Program-made: the position numbers and the translations under genes
Part shown: piece after piece, positions 10,184-22,870 of the stretch
How the letters are laid out: every line of letters begins with the position of its first letter
How positions within the stretch are numbered: position 1 is the first letter of the stretch
Notes under the pieces: generated by a model
Database searches by the model: none
Seen by the model: only the letters and a program-made list of their open reading frames with translations
What the model was told of the DNA's origin: nothing
Assembly: GCA_951812925.1 (NCBI GenBank)
Contig: OX638370.1
Location: 123,952,897-124,016,896 of the forward strand
Direction of reading: 5' to 3'
From: Calliopum simillimum
Lineage: Eukaryota > Arthropoda > Insecta > Diptera > Lauxaniidae
DNA length: 64,000 nt

Positions 10184-12537
10184 TTCTTTGTACTTATTTC
10201 TGTGCCAATATTTTTTCTCGAAAACGGCTACAGCGATTTTAATGAAACTTGGACTAGTGTTAGATATTAGCTTACAATGAAGAATGAGCTAGGTTTGAAC
10301 TTTGTAAATGCTCACCAGAGGGCGTGGCACAGCCTTAAATTTTAAATTTGATTTAGTAATAACTCGCAAATCATACAAGGTATTTGGATGAAATTTGGTG
10401 AGCGGGTACGGGTTAATAATACCTCGTAACGGACAAAAAGTGAACTGGATCGAAGAAGTGCCACGCCCACTTTTCAGCCCTTGAAAATTTTGATTCAATA
10501 TTACTCGAAAACGACTCCAACAATTTTGATGAAAATTTAGGAGATGTTACCTCTGCAAACAAGGATTAATATGTGATATGCCGTTATATTGGGAAAACTC
10601 GTTGAAGGGCGTGGCACCGCCCACAAAAATATAAAACGGTATAAAAAGAAAACTAATAAAGCAAACATTCTGAAATTAACTGTGAGGTGCGTAATTGCAA
10701 AAAGGCATCTCTGTTCTGAAAGTGGGCGAAATATTGCCATTGCGCGTGGAACCTCCCATACAAGCCAAATACGTTAAATGCTATTTCTCGCAAATGTTAC
10801 AAGATATTTTAATGAAATTTGGTATGTAGGTACTGCTTATTAATGCCTTATAATAACCGAAAAGTGGGCGGTATCGAAGAAGTATGAAACTTGGACTAGT
10901 GTTAGATATTAGCTTACAATGAAGAATGAGCTAGGTTTGAACTTTGTAAATGCTCACCAGAGGGCGTGGCACAGCCTTAAATTTTAAATTTGATTTAGTA
11001 ATAACTCGCAAATTATACAAGGTATTTGGATGAAATTTGGTGAGCGGGTACGGGTTAATAATACCTCGTAACGGACAAAAAGTGAACTGGATCGAAGAAG
11101 TGCCACGCCCACTTTTCAGCCGTTGAAAATTTTGATTTAATATTACTCGAAAACGACTCCAACAATTTTAATGAAAATTTAAGAGATTGTACCCTTGAAA
11201 ACAAGTGTTAATATGTGATATGCTGTTATATTGGAAAAACTCGATGAAGGGCGTGGCACCGCCCACAGAAATATAATACGCTTTAAAAAGAAAACTACTA
11301 AAGCAATCTTTCTGAATTTAACGTAAGGTAGTCTACTTGCTATTAGGCACCATTACGAACTGAAAGTAGAGAAAATATCGCCTATGGGCGTGGAATCTCC
11401 CATACAAGTAAAACACGTTAAATGTTATCTCACGCAAATGGTACAACATATTTTGATGGAATTTGGTACACAGCTATTGCTGGCAAATGCCTTTTATATA
11501 AACAAAAGTGGGTGATACCGAGAAAGTGCCAGGCCCACTTTTTAACCATTCAAAATTTTGATTCGATATTATTCGAAAACGACTCCATTAATTTTAATGA
11601 AAATTTAAGAGGTGTTACCCTTAAAAACAAGGAATAATATGCGATATGCCGTTTTATTGGAAAGACTCACTGAAAGGCGTGGCACCGCCTACAAAAATAT
11701 AATACGCTACAAAAAAAAAATACAAAAGCAATCTTCGTAAATTTAACTGTAGGGAGTCTCCTTTTTATTAGGCACCTACGACCTGAAAATGGGCAATATA
11801 TCGCTGGTGCGCGTCGAACCTCCCATACAAGTAAAACAAATAAAATGCTATTTCTCGCAAATGCTACAACGTATTTTGATGAAATTTGGTATGCGGATCT
11901 GGATCATGAGTATCTTAAGCATAACGAAAAGTGGGATTCGTTCAACAATTGCCACGACCACTTTTTACCAAAATAAAAATTTTAGTTATAGTAGTAACTC
12001 AGGCACAAAAAAAGAATGGAATGAACTTCTTATTTTTAATATGCAGTCTTATGTACTTTTTGACGCTGAATCCGTCTTCATCAGCAAAACTGTCATTATA
12101 CCTGCAGGGTTTTGAAATATCTTTGCTTGAAGTTGAAGAAAACGCTGTGTTCAGTCTTAACTGCGTGTCTACAAGAAAAGGTGAAAACCTTTTTTATTAA
12201 TGGCGTTGAATAGCCACACTCTTCCTTATCAAAACTTTTCCAATAGGTCTTTTACTTTCCGAGGTAAGATCTTTTGAAGATATGATATTTCAGCCCCAAT
12301 ACAATATACGAAATATTTTGGATGCCTGCCATATCCCATTTATTTAATTTTTTGATATTTTTCTATACCATTCCACACTTTCCAAATATTTTCTTATTAT
12401 TATTCTTCTTATTATTAATTTATCATTTTGAAAGCATGAACATTGGAGGTGAAAAGGTACGAATTCCATCACAAAAAGTAGCTATGAATAATATCATCAA
12501 CTAAAATAATAAGATTAGATTGTTGACCGAGCAGGGA
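10184..12537 (+). repeat. Family A repeat, copy 1
   Basis: About 2.35 kb made of half-units of roughly 300-330 bp. Each half-unit has TACTCGAAAACGACTCC, a GGGCGTGGCACCGCCC word, CCTCCCATACAAG and GATGAAATTTGGTA. It begins near TTTCTCGAAAACGGCTACAGCG and ends GTTGACCGAGCAGGGATCGG. Two further copies occur, at 12560-14965 (direct) and 47697-50672 (inverted). All frames in it are short and overlap on both strands, so it is not coding. The superfamily is unresolved and no terminal hairpin or TIR was recognised. Confidence 0.7.
10242..11525 (+). repeat. Tandem duplication, 2 x 642 bp, within family A
   Basis: Positions 10242-10883 and 10884-11525 begin with the same ATGAAACTTGGACTAGTG. They are nearly identical for the first 300 bp and more diverged afterwards. 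The pattern suggests expansion of the internal array by unequal exchange or partial homogenisation. Confidence 0.75.
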
Positions 12538-12559
12538 TCGGTCTCCAGGTACTATTTAT

Positions 12560-14965
12560 AAATATATATGTGCCTAAATTTTTCTCGAGAACGGGTGCAG
12601 CGATATTAATGAAACTTTATCAAAGGATGCACTCTACCATGAAATGGAGAATAAACAAGGTTTTAACTTTATAGCTGCCCACTAGGGGGCGTGGCACCGC
12701 CCTAAAGTTTAAATTTCATTTAGTCATAACTTCCAAACCATTAAAGGTATTTTGATGAAATTTAGTACACATCTACTGACTATCAATGTCTTCTAATGAA
12801 CAGAAAGTGGGCGGAATCGAAGGAGTGCCACGCCCACTTTTTAGCCATTGAAAATTTTGATTTAATATTAGGGGAGATGTGTGTACCTTGGTCCGCTTTT
12901 CAGTTTTTTTAATGTGCAGGATTTTCCAAAAAAGTTCCTTTAGTTTTTTGATTAAGTTATATTTCTACAATGCTTGCAGCATCAAATGACGTGACAATGA
13001 TATTTCTATGTCTTACCATTGAGTAGAAATATTACTTTTCCCGTTGAAATCTCAAACGGTCCAAGGTACACCATGCAAGTGTACCTTGGACTATTAAAAA
13101 TAAAAGAGAATACATTGTATTTAGGTTATAAATTATGAAAGAACTATTTATTATGTAATCAAAGGTAACATTTTTTTCAATAAAAAAAAAAAATTTTTCA
13201 TAAACAAAAATTATTACACAAAAAAGTGCATTTAGTAAAAAAAAATTAATTAAACAAAAATGATTGCAAACAAATACATTAGTCACGTAAATAATTATAA
13301 TACTATTATATTGAGAGGCGATTATGGCTTCCTGGTTGCCCGTCGAAAAAGGCTTCCTGGTCAATAAGCATAGGTCCAAGGTACACACAGACAGCATGTT
13401 TTAAAACTGTCAACACCCAAAACATATATTAATGAAAATACATTTAAACACACTAAAAGCTTAAAACAATAACTAAACTTCCTTCCTGATGTTGTAAAAC
13501 TGAAATATTTCAAGTAAGTTTCTCAAAAAACGTTTCGTAGTTTACTCCAAAAACAAATTTTTACACACAAAAAACACTTTTTCCGTCGCTTTTTATACAC
13601 GCATACAGCTTGACGTTCTAAAGTCAACTAATATGAGTCACCGGTATGAGTGGAAAATTCCATAGAAGAACATTATCGTACACGTGTAGCTGTTGAGTGG
13701 CAAACGGCACTCGAACCGAGATACACTTGGACCAAGGTACACACATCTCCCCTACTCAAAAACGACTCCAACAATTTTGATGAAAATTTAGGAGATGTTA
13801 CCTCTGCAAACAAGAATTAATATAAAATATGCCGTTATATTGGGAAAACTCGTTGAAGGGCGTGGCACCACCCACAAAATTATAATTCGGTATAAAAAGA
13901 AAACTAATAAAGTAATCAGTCTGAAATTAACTATGGGGAGCTTACTTGCTATAAGGCATCTCTGATCTGAAAGTGGGTGAAATATCGCCGTTGCGCGTAG
14001 AACCTCCCATACAAGCAAAATACGTAAAATACTATATCTCGCAAATTTTATGAGATATTTTAATGAAATTTTGTATGTAGGTACTGCTTATCAATGCCTT
14101 TTAATAACCGAAAAGTGGGAGGTATCGAAGAAGTGCCACGCCCCCTTTTTAACCATTGAAAATTTTAATTCAATATTACTCGAAAACGACTCCAACAATT
14201 TAAATGATAATTTAGGAGATGTTACCACGGATTAATATGTGATGTAACGTTATATTGAGAAAATACGTTGAAGGGCGTGGCACCGCCCACAAAAAATATA
14301 ATACGCTATAAAAAGAAAACTACTTAAGCAATCTTTCTGAATTTAACTGTAGGGAGTCTACTTGCTATTAGGCACCTATGACCTGAAAGTGGGCAAAATA
14401 TCGCCGGTGTGCGTGGAATCTCCCATACAAGCAAAACAAATTAAATGCTATTTCTCACAAATGGTACAACATATTTTGATGAAATTTGGTATGACGGTCT
14501 GAATCATGAGTATCTAAAGCATAACGAAAAGTAGGCTTTGTTCAATAATTGCCACGCCCACTTTTTATCAAAATAAAAATTTTGGTTAATAACTCTGGTA
14601 CAAAAAAACATAAGAATGAACTTTTTGATTCTTATATGCATCCTTAAGAATCCGTCTCCATTGTAGAACTTTCATTACACCTGTAGGATCTTGGAATATC
14701 CTTGCTTGAATTTGAAGAAAACGTTGTATTCAGTCTTACAGCATAGCTACAAGATAAAGTGAAATTCGTTTTTATTATTAGCATCGAATAGCCACAATCT
14801 TCCTTATCAAAATATCCTTTCGGATTTTTACAATAGGACTCTTATTTTCTGAGTTATGATGCTTTGAAGATAAGATATTTCAGCCCCCATACAAAAGACG
14901 AAATATTTTGGGTGCGTGGCATATTCTACATATTTATTTATTTTAGGGCATTCTATTTCACCAAA
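12560..14965 (+). repeat. Family A repeat, copy 2, interrupted
   Basis: Follows copy 1 head to tail. It carries the same start (TTTTTCTCGAGAACGGGTGCAGCG), the GGCGTGGCACC words near 12688, 13858 and 14273, and the same 3' portion (AACTTTCATTACACCTGTAGG near 14665, ATATTTCAGCCCCCATACAAAA near 14875). A TA-flanked element at 12871-13752 splits TTTAATATTA from CTCAAAAACGACTCC. Copy 1 has these two parts joined (near 10495-10510). Confidence 0.7.
12871..13752. mobile_element. TA-flanked TIR element (GTGTACCTTGG motif)
   Basis: Termini GGGGAGATGTGTGTACC and the inverse sit between TA dinucleotides (12869-12870, 13753-13754). The unoccupied site is visible in family A copy 1. The terminal word CCAAGGTACAC recurs inside near 13060 and 13376 and in inverse near 13078. 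There is no transposase; the 121-codon minus frame inside (13032-13397) is low-complexity and not convincing. A Tc1/mariner/IS630-type miniature element is the likely class. Confidence 0.75.
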
Positions 14966-15256
14966 AAAAATTTTAGTTTTTGTACTCATTATTAATATCC
15001 CACTTCGAATACGTAACGGGTTCTCTTTCTCGTATATTTTATCCGTTACGGATTCAGTATGGACCCGTATGTAGGTAAAATTTCTCTGAAAATCTCGTAT
15101 CCGATTTGAAGCGCTTATTTTAATTAAAAAAAAAAAATTCAATGCACCCAAAGGAGGTTGAAGGCGAACCCGGCAGCTTGGAATATTAAATTTTCAAACA
15201 TTAGACAACTAGACTATTAACCTATATGATGTAGACTTATCTGATGTTGAGATATA

Positions 15257-15534
15257 CAGGGTTCTCCATCTTATATGTCGGTATGTAAACATTGAGTAAC
15301 TTTGAGAAAAAACAACCGATTTCTATAAGTGATGTACATATTTTTATTCAGTTTGGTTCTTTACAATTTTTTTGGACTAGTTTTTGAAAACAATATCAAT
15401 TAAGTGGCCACCTTTATTAGCAAAAATTGTACTGAATTGACGTTTCCAAAACATATCTCTGATGCAATCAATCGGTTGGTAAATGTGAAAGTTATTCAGC
15501 GTTTACATACCGACATAAAAGATGGAGCACCCTG
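15257..15534. mobile_element. TA-flanked miniature element with ~35-bp TIRs
   Basis: The left end, CAGGGTTCTCCATCTTATA, continues as TGTCGGTATGTAAAC. The right end is its inverse with two differences. TA flanks both sides (15255-15256, 15535-15536). Length is 278 bp with no coding capacity, as expected of a Tc1/mariner-type MITE. Confidence 0.8.
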
Positions 15535-15747
15535 TAAAGTTTACATATTAAACAAATTTCAGTCGTTTTTTTATTATAAGAATTCTGTGTTCTTTCTCTT
15601 CCCTTCTTTTGATAAAAAATATAACTGAAATTTGTAATCAAACACATCTCTTCAAATAGAGTTTGAAAAGTTTAAAAAAAAGCATACGCATTAAAATAAA
15701 TACATCAAAAAAAAAAAAAAAAAACAAATAAAAAATGTTTGTTTTTA

Positions 15748-16255
15748 ATCGTCATTAAAGCAAATCCATTTTGAATTCGTATTTGAAGTTCCTTACGGGT
15801 TCGAAATAGATTTACCTAGGTTAAAATCCTACCACAGGTGGATTTTTATCGATTTTTTTTTTCCTTTTCCTTCTTCTTTTATCTTTTTTAATTGTTAATA
15901 AGCGCTTCAAAACGTTTTTTTTTTTTTGTATATATACAGCATTATCAAAAGCGAATGCGTTTCAAATTCGTATTTAAGTAAGTTTCGGGTTTGAATCGGG
16001 TTCGTGCCGAGTTCAAATTTACCATAGGCGGATTGCTATATTTTTTTATGTTTTTTTTTCTTGCTAATTTTTTTTTAATCACTAATAAGCGGTTCAAAAT
16101 ATTTTTTTTTTTAAATACAACATTAACATTATTATAAGCAAATCCGTTTTGAATTCGTTATTGATATACGTTACGGCTCCGTCACTGCAGATTAAGTTTT
16201 TTATATCTTAACGGACTCGTAATGGGTTCGAATCGGATTTGCATTTGTTCTTGTG
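15748..16255 (+). repeat. Degenerate tandem repeat, ~190-bp units
   Basis: TAATAAGCGCTTCAAAACG (near 15896) and TAATAAGCGGTTCAAAAT (near 16083) mark successive units. Each is followed by poly-T, a CATTATNAAAGCGAAT-like word, GAATTCGTATTT and GGGTTCGAATCGG. At least three degenerate units are visible. Related words also occur near 15000-15110. GGTTCGAATC is B-box-like, but no A box was found with it. Confidence 0.5.
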
Positions 16256-17032
16256 CACATTGGGATTTTTCAAACAAATATCGATTGCATAAAGAACTAC
16301 ATTGGGATGGTAAGCAAGAAAATTTTCTTAATTTCAATGTGGAGTGATGACATTGTTAGTTTGTTGCATAATAGTCATATTAACTGACGTTAAATTTTTG
16401 TTAAGCGCTAAAAAAAGATTTGAACCGGTTGAGAAAGTTGCAAGTATCTAGATATTTAAAAATTAAGCGTTTCAAGCATTTTTCGATATTATTCTGATTT
16501 TTTTTTACGATTTTCAACAACATTAATATTTCAAAACTTTCGTATCGACGGCTTATATTCAATACCCTCTATCTGCAATTTTCACGAAAATTAGTTTTTG
16601 ATGGTAAAACCTTCATTGAGACAAATGGCGTCTATGATATTAATTCCAAACGAAAAATTAGCTTCCAGAACTACTTTTTTCCATATAACGAAATTCACTA
16701 TCTACAGCAATCGATTTTGTGAAATGCAATATCCGCTATCTACATATGAAAAATTAAAGATTTTTCATTTTATTATATTTATTGGGTGGCCGTTATATAC
16801 AAGGTCATGACAAACGGTCGTCAATCGGCTCCAAATGTCGAAAATAAATTTTCTTGATTTTTTCAGTTTTGTAGGTTTAACCTTGATAGCCCTGCTGAGT
16901 CGTGATTGGCCCTTCTGTAAACAAACAGATAAGGCTAGACGCATGAAATTTGGTACAGATGAAAACAATATTACTAGGCTATCTGGGATCGAAAATGGGC
17001 GTGATCGGTTAAACTTGATTTGAAAATTAATA

Positions 17033-17301
17033 CAATTGAGGAGTGTCCGCACCAAAGGGCCTAGGTACCATTTCGAGGCAAAAGTTGTGTCATAATATGA
17101 ATCGGTCGACATTTTGTTAGAAATGATAATAATTGTTTTCTGTTTTCAGAAAAAATTGACTCGATGGCGTGGAATTGATGGCATTATGTTCAAAAAAATT
17201 ATACCGGTCAAATAACTGATTATTATGCCACATAATATCTATGAGATTACTTTTGCCTCGAAATGGTACGTAGGCCCTTTGGTACTGCCACTCCTCAATT
17301 G
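17033..17301. mobile_element. TA-flanked miniature hairpin element
   Basis: CAATTGAGGAGTG and its inverse are flanked by TA (17031-17032, 17302-17303). The arms extend about 60 bp and share ACCAAAGGGCCTA and ACCATTTCGAGGCAAAAG. The 269-bp element is non-coding. Confidence 0.75.
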
Positions 17302-17310
17302 TATATACGA

Positions 17311-18110
17311 GTCAAAAGAAACTGGGTTTTAGAGCGGTATCCAGACGGACTTGTGAATGCAAAACATGAGAACTGAAATCTGAGCTCAGTTACTATAAAG
17401 TACATGTACCCAGAAGCAAGGGTCTTTATTCCCTACTCCCCGCCCAGGCCCACCATAGTCTTGCGCCCTAGTTTTTTATAGCAGTTTATGGTGGACTGGG
17501 ATTAGTGGTGAGCAAACCAAGACCAATACCAAGATCATAGCAGTCTTGGTCTTGGTCTTGTTCTTGCATATTGTGTCTTGGTCTCAAAGATGCCAAATTT
17601 CGAATTGAGATATGATTTTATGCTTGAAACGTTCGTGACACACCTATTTACTATAAATTCGAAAGACTAAAAAGCAGTCTTGGTCTTGATGATAATCCTG
17701 AGCAAGACCAAGACCACAGAAGTCTTGGGCTAGCAATGATATCAGCGTCTTGGTCTAATACCGAGACCAAGACCAAGACTAATTTTGCTCATCACTAACT
17801 GGGATTTCCTTATTACGCATCTAAGCTAGGATTTTTTCTATCATGTAAGAATTCTGAGTTATCTTTTCTTAGAAGTCCTAAAATCACTGTTTAGATTAGA
17901 GCAATATAGCAAGTTATAAGCAAGGATAACTCAGGAACCTTACATGATAGAAAAAAAAAACCAAATTTAGATTCATAATAAGCAGATCAAAGTTCAAAAT
18001 AAACGGCTATAAAAAATAAGGACCTATAATAATCTGAGCTCAGGTTTCGGTTTTCATATTTTGCATTCTCAAGTCCGCCAGGCGCCTTACCTATTTTGGG
18101 TTTTCTTTTG
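17311..18110. repeat. Foldback-like inverted repeat, ~85-bp arms
   Basis: GACGGACTTGTGAATGCAAAA near 17343 and CTGAGCTCAG near 17380 recur inverted near 18085 and 18040. A second inner pair, TTTTTCTATCATGTAAG near 17832 and its inverse near 17950, makes a stem of about 35 bp. The hAT element at 17503-17797 lies inside. No target duplication was identified. Confidence 0.55.
17503..17797. mobile_element. hAT-type miniature element (TAGTGRTGAGCAAA)
   Basis: Termini TAGTGGTGAGCAAA and the inverse of TAGTGATGAGCAAA have perfect 8-bp duplications ACTGGGAT at 17495-17502 and 17798-17805. The subterminal DNA is filled with ACCAAGACCAAGACC and its inverse. A fragment of the same family lies at 58807-58903. 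Confidence 0.8.
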
Positions 18111-18423
18111 CTAAAAAACCATCTATTAATAAATAATTCATAAAAAAATGGTTTTTATTATTGTGCAATAGGCTCTGTCTGCTTGTTTGAACACGCATTT
18201 TATATTAAATTTGAATTGCTATATCCTCTATCTGCTATAATAAGGCGAATAACTAAGGTTTTTTTTAATTCTTTTATTTGAAGGATCTAGTGGCTCTTTT
18301 TAATTAATATCGTAGTACTTCGTTTGATTAACACTATAAAAAATAGCGAATAAAACAGTTTTTTTGCTCTCCTGAAAAATTGTGTTTTTGTAGATAGAGT
18401 GTATTGAATATAAGCCGTCGGTA

Positions 18424-19289
18424 TACTATTCGAAATTTTCGTGTTTGTTTTCGATAGAAAAATAATAATAAATTTTTCAAAAAAAGTTTATTGAAGTTCT
18501 TAGCATAAAACAAAATGACATCGTTTGTTTAAGTATTTAAAAAAAACTTTGTTGACGAAGCCGAAATATTGGTTATATTAAATACTTATGTATGTTGAGA
18601 ATAAAAGAAAAAAGATGACATTTTATTATGTAAACATACAATGTAAGATGCCCACGAGATGTATGAAATGTGCAAAAATTTTGTTTGATCCCCGTCCATT
18701 TTCGCAAAATAGAGGTCAAAAAAATATGAAAAAACCCAGCCGGTTTTCGATCAAAGCTTGAAAAATGGACTAAAAGCGGAAAATCGCTTTAACTGCCCGT
18801 AACTTCGAAACGATTGTCTTTTTAGGTAATCACCATAAGTTAGCTTTTGTAGAGAATGAATAGGCCGACATTGTCTTTGTAAATTTGTTGCAGTTTTGCG
18901 ACAAAAAAAGCAATTTATTAAAATAACTTTCAAGATTTTTTCGAGAAACTGGTTTTTTGTAATTTTCAAATATTGGTTCTGGAAATCATATATGTAGGAA
19001 ATCAAATGTATATTAATCTAAATGAAAAATTATTTAAAATAGGAATTTATCACATTAAACAGGCTCAAATCAATTCAAAGGTGTGACGAATTATGTTAAG
19101 TGGGAGGCGTAGTACTGCCCATTTTTGCAATCTATAACCTTCCTCTAATCGATTCTAGAACGCTTTGAAAATTTCATAAACATCAGGTGAAAAGTTTTCA
19201 ACCCTATAAAGGCTAAAAAAACAATCAAAACTTCATTTGTGTATCTATAATATAATAGACAAACAAAAAAAAAAAAAACAAAAATGGTA
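18424..19289. other. Non-coding stretch
   Basis: No gene or clear element boundary found. It is A+T-rich with poly-A and poly-T runs, the last just before 19280. Confidence 0.45.
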
Positions 19290-19997
19290 AGGGAATGTAT
19301 CCGGGTATGAGACGGGTTTTGTTTTTGAGCCATGACTTTTTACTGGTCAAATCGTTACAGGTATATATCGTTTAAAAGATAAGAAATGCACACAACTTTC
19401 TTTTGAACGACGTAGAAAGTTATTTCATCACATTCAAAAGTTATGGCCAATTTTCTAAGTACTTTTTTTAGCAATTTAAATTTTGTATCCGGGTATGAGA
19501 CACCTAGAAAAATGCAATGAAAATCAGAATATATGAAATAAAAATCCCATGATTTGACAGTTGCACACGTTTTGGGTTCGAAAAAAAAGTGTATCATACC
19601 CGGATACATAATGTGTCTCATACCCGAATACATGACACTTTTTAAGAAAAGCTTAAAAGTAATGTTTAAACCATTTATATTTGCACAAATCCAAATCGTA
19701 TCACAAAATAGATATAAAACACTAAACGCTAGCGCATGACACTTCCCATTTCCAGTTGATTAAATCCAAAATATAACACTTTGAAACAGATCATAAAAAA
19801 CTTTTTACAGTCGAGTTGCGACCTGAGGTGTATAACTTACATTAGCAATAGATCCTTTCACTTCGGTTTTGGCTTAAAAACTTGGTCATAGTAAGAGGAT
19901 AGTTCGACAATAGTTAGATTAACAATATTAATTTTGCATCATAGAAAAAATTGACTGTCTCATACCCGGAGGTGTCTCACATCCGGATACATTCCCC
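19290..19997. mobile_element. TA-flanked TIR element with iterated CCGGGTATGAGAC
   Basis: Termini AGGGAATGTATCCGGGTATG and the inverse of GGGGAATGTATCCGGATGTG lie between TA dinucleotides (19288-19289, 19998-19999). The motif TATCCGGGTATGAGAC occurs at the left end, near 19487, and inverted near 19593, 19615 and 19962-19985. At least six copies in both orientations fall within 708 bp. There is no transposase frame. Confidence 0.75.
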
Positions 19998-20449
19998 TAT
20001 TGCTCGCAAAACGCAAAAAACTCTGAATAGATCTAAAATAAAATATACTTTCTGTTAATACTTATATTTTTAATACTGTATAGTTTTGGCTAACTAAACC
20101 TGACCAAATTTTTTTTAGCTTGCATAAAGTTGAAATATGAAAAAAAAAATAAACCTTTTTTTTGAATTGAATCATTCTTCACTTTAAAATTTATTCTATT
20201 TACCAACTTTTCCCATCCACCAGTTGAAACTTTGTAACCAAGACTGCTCTTGCAAACAAATTTTTAATAACGTTACAAAACATTACGAAAGTTGAGTTTC
20301 TCACAGAAAAAACTGCAGATGATCACTGAGCAATATTTTAAAATAATAATATAGTTCCACGGTAAGTTTTGCAGGAGTTGGCTGTTAATCAAGCAATGTT
20401 AAAAACTGGAAAAAATCTACGACACGATTTCTCTCCTTTTCGCTCTAAG

Positions 20450-21185
20450 GAGTGAGATCGAAAAAATCTTAACATATGTAAAATTCAATAATTTTTAAAC
20501 AGTTGATCTTAGAGTTTAGTTTTTGGCCTCTCTTGGTACAAAAACTATGTTATTACTTTGGTACCACGTCAGAGCTTTCTTGCAGTATTAACATGATGCC
20601 GAATCGGACCAAAAATATGTGGACACATTGTGCTCTCTTATGAAAGGAAGAAGTCTTTTTTCAAACATTCTTTCATGTATATTTCGGTATTTATAGAGCC
20701 CACTGTAACAAATGACTTGCTACTTTTGCCGCAACTGCATATGGGTGATTCTTAGATAACTGTGCTTTTTCGACACGGCGTGCTTGAACCAAGTTTAAAT
20801 AAAAGTTTCTTGCATATGAGTGAGATCGAAAAAATCTTAACATATGTAAAATTCAATAATTTTTAAACAGTTGATCTTAGAGTTTAGTTTTTGGCCTCTC
20901 TTGGTACAAAAACTATGTTATTACTTTGGTACCACGTCAGAGCTTTCTTGCAGTATTAACATGATGCCGAATCGGACCAAAAATATGTGGACACATTGTG
21001 CTCTCTTATGAAAGGAAGAAGTCTTTTTTCAAACATTCTTTCATGTATATTTCGGTATTTATAGAGCCCACTGTAACAAATGACTTGCTACTTTTGCCGC
21101 AACTGCATATGGGTGATTCTTAGATAACTGTGCTTTTTCGACACGGCGTGCTTGAACCAAGTTTAAATAAAAGTTTCTTGCATAT
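20450..21185. repeat. Tandem duplication, 2 x 368 bp
   Basis: Positions 20450-20817 and 20818-21185 appear identical by eye. Each copy holds about 290 bp of the transposase pseudogene plus the first ~76 bp of the nested TA element, so the duplication came after that insertion. Perfect identity means it is very recent or an assembly artefact. Confidence 0.85.
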
Positions 21186-22526
21186 GAGTTTTTTGACTGA
21201 ATTATGTTACGTAATAACTTCACGAATCAAAAGATCCCAAAATTAAAAAAATCGAATGGGCCTTTTTTGAAATAAGGCAGCCTTAAGCAATAACTATAAA
21301 AAGTTAATACAACACAAAATTAAAAATATTTGTAACATTTTGCAAACCATTTTTTCTAAACTAATTTGAGGTCGCTGAACACGAAAAGCGCATTTATTTT
21401 TTTTCCTTGGGGTCGTTCCCAAGTTATTCGATAATTTATAATTTCGAGGTTATAGCTTCATATACATCAATATATTTCTATGACGCCAAGTCCGATCAAT
21501 TTTATTTTTCCACGCTTACAAAGAGTGATTAACGGCGCTTCTAACAAGTATACCAATAATTATGATCCAAACAAAATTGACTGAGTTAAAGCAGGAAAAA
21601 GCTTGATATTTCAAAAAATTTTTAAATTTTTTAAAAATTATTTTTAGAAATGTTATTTAATGGCGCATATAATTGCAAACATTTGAAGCCTATGTTGAGC
21701 AAAATCGAATGAAATTTCCAAAAGATATTAAGGTTTTAGTGCAAAAAGTGCCACGTTTGTGACATTTTTGATGCGCCACGTTTGTGACATTTTTGTAGTT
21801 TATCGCTCATTGTAAAGAACGCTTTTGAGTTCAAGATTTTTCCGAAAGAATTTGGGGTCATGTATGCAAATCCTACAGAAAATTAGTTTCATGCATAAAA
21901 TAAAATGTACTACCTAGGAGTGCCGAGTGCCACGTTTGTGACCATAATTTAAAAAAAAAAACGGTTTTTGTTTATAAACTGCCCTATAAAACGCAAACAG
22001 ATTTCTTTTTGGATGTGTGTGGACATGATGACCTTTGGGTGATTGATATTGATCAGAATTAATGCATATGTGTTGCAATCTATTGACTGAAACAGTAGTA
22101 CCATGCAGTAGTAGCATAATGCTTTGAAGAAATTTTTTTTTTTTTTCAAAACTAGGGGACAGTTTTCAATTCGAAATTGTGCCCTCTAAAAATTATTTAA
22201 AACTGCAGATGAGTTCAGAATATTGTAGCCTTAAGTATTTACTTAATATGTGTGGTAACATGTTTTCTGTTTTATTTCCGTTTTTTGGTCGTTTTTCATC
22301 GTTTTGTTTATAAAAAGTAGGGGTAGGACATGCCACGTTTGTGACATTTGGGGTATATTTGCAAACTTTCACAGTAGACCAATAATTATTTGGTAGTAAA
22401 ATTGATCTGCTCTCTTAAAAAAACATAGTTTCTAACTTATAGCGTCATTTTTTGTGAAAAAAAAGCCTACTGTATAGGTTGAATCGCCAGAGGACTCAAA
22501 AAGTACAGTTATCTGAGGATCACCCA
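21110..22526. mobile_element. TA-flanked TIR element nested in the transposase
   Basis: The left end TGGGTGATTCTTAGATAACT and the inverse of TGGGTGATCCTCAGATAACT are flanked by TA (21108-21109, 22527-22528). Removing it with one TA rejoins the LVWQAI and CSCG residues of the host transposase in frame, which confirms both edges. The interior repeats TGCCACGTTTGTGACATTT near 21750, 21775, 21920 and 22330. There is no transposase frame of its own. Confidence 0.8.
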
Positions 22527-22870
22527 TATAGCTTGCCATACCAGGAATTTTTTAGGAAATTTTGTCTGCTTTTGGATTCTTAATTGTTCTTCGACATTTT
22601 CTCGAGCATCAGTAACATAAAAATTTTGACCCGGAAGCCGCGTAAAATCTGCCAGTACATAAGTAGGTTTCGTCGTCCATTATACAACATGAATATTTTT
22701 GTATAAAATTCGATTTTAATTTCCGAGACCTACTTTTGGCGTCTAAATTTTTTGCAGCATTCCTGTCTGGAACTTTTTGGACTTTGTATGTTTTCAAACC
22801 TGCATTGGCTTTAACTTTTCGCACCAAATAGTCAGAGCAGAGCAGAGTATTTCTTTCCTTTCATGTTTTC

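Larger units (their letters stand above)
16545..18421. mobile_element. TA-flanked TIR element with nested insertions
   Basis: The left end TCGACGGCTTATATTCAATA and its inverse at the right lie next to TA (16543-16544, 18422-18423). The adjoining CTCTATCTG word recurs inside near 16735 and 18230, and inverted near 18390. Smaller elements are nested at 17033-17301, 17311-18110 and 17503-17797. No transposase is recognisable. Confidence 0.6.
20450..22870 (-). pseudogene. Tc1/mariner/IS630-type transposase, split by a MITE
   Basis: On the minus strand, residues typical of an IS630-superfamily transposase run from about 22827. They include TYKVQKVPDRNAAKNL, then CCIMDDETY (first catalytic Asp) near 22700-22675. 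After a frameshift near 22655 come DFTRLPGQNFYVTDAREN and FPKKFLVWQAI, ending at 22529. The element at 21110-22526 interrupts here. The frame resumes at 21107 with CSCGKSSKSF and GSINTEIYMKECL. After another frameshift comes FWSDSASC (second Asp) near 20975. The third acidic residue region was not recognised. The 21107-20820 part is duplicated at 20739-20450. Clearly non-functional. Confidence 0.75.

Noticed and set aside
13032..13397. 121-codon minus frame as a gene inside the GTGTACCTTGG element
   Set aside because: It is rich in Phe, Ile and Asn from A+T-rich sequence and includes the inverse terminal motifs, so it is a by-product of the element.
10537..14018. Recurrent similar peptides in 10.5-14.0 kb as a gene family
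   Set aside because: They are translations of the family A repeat on both strands.
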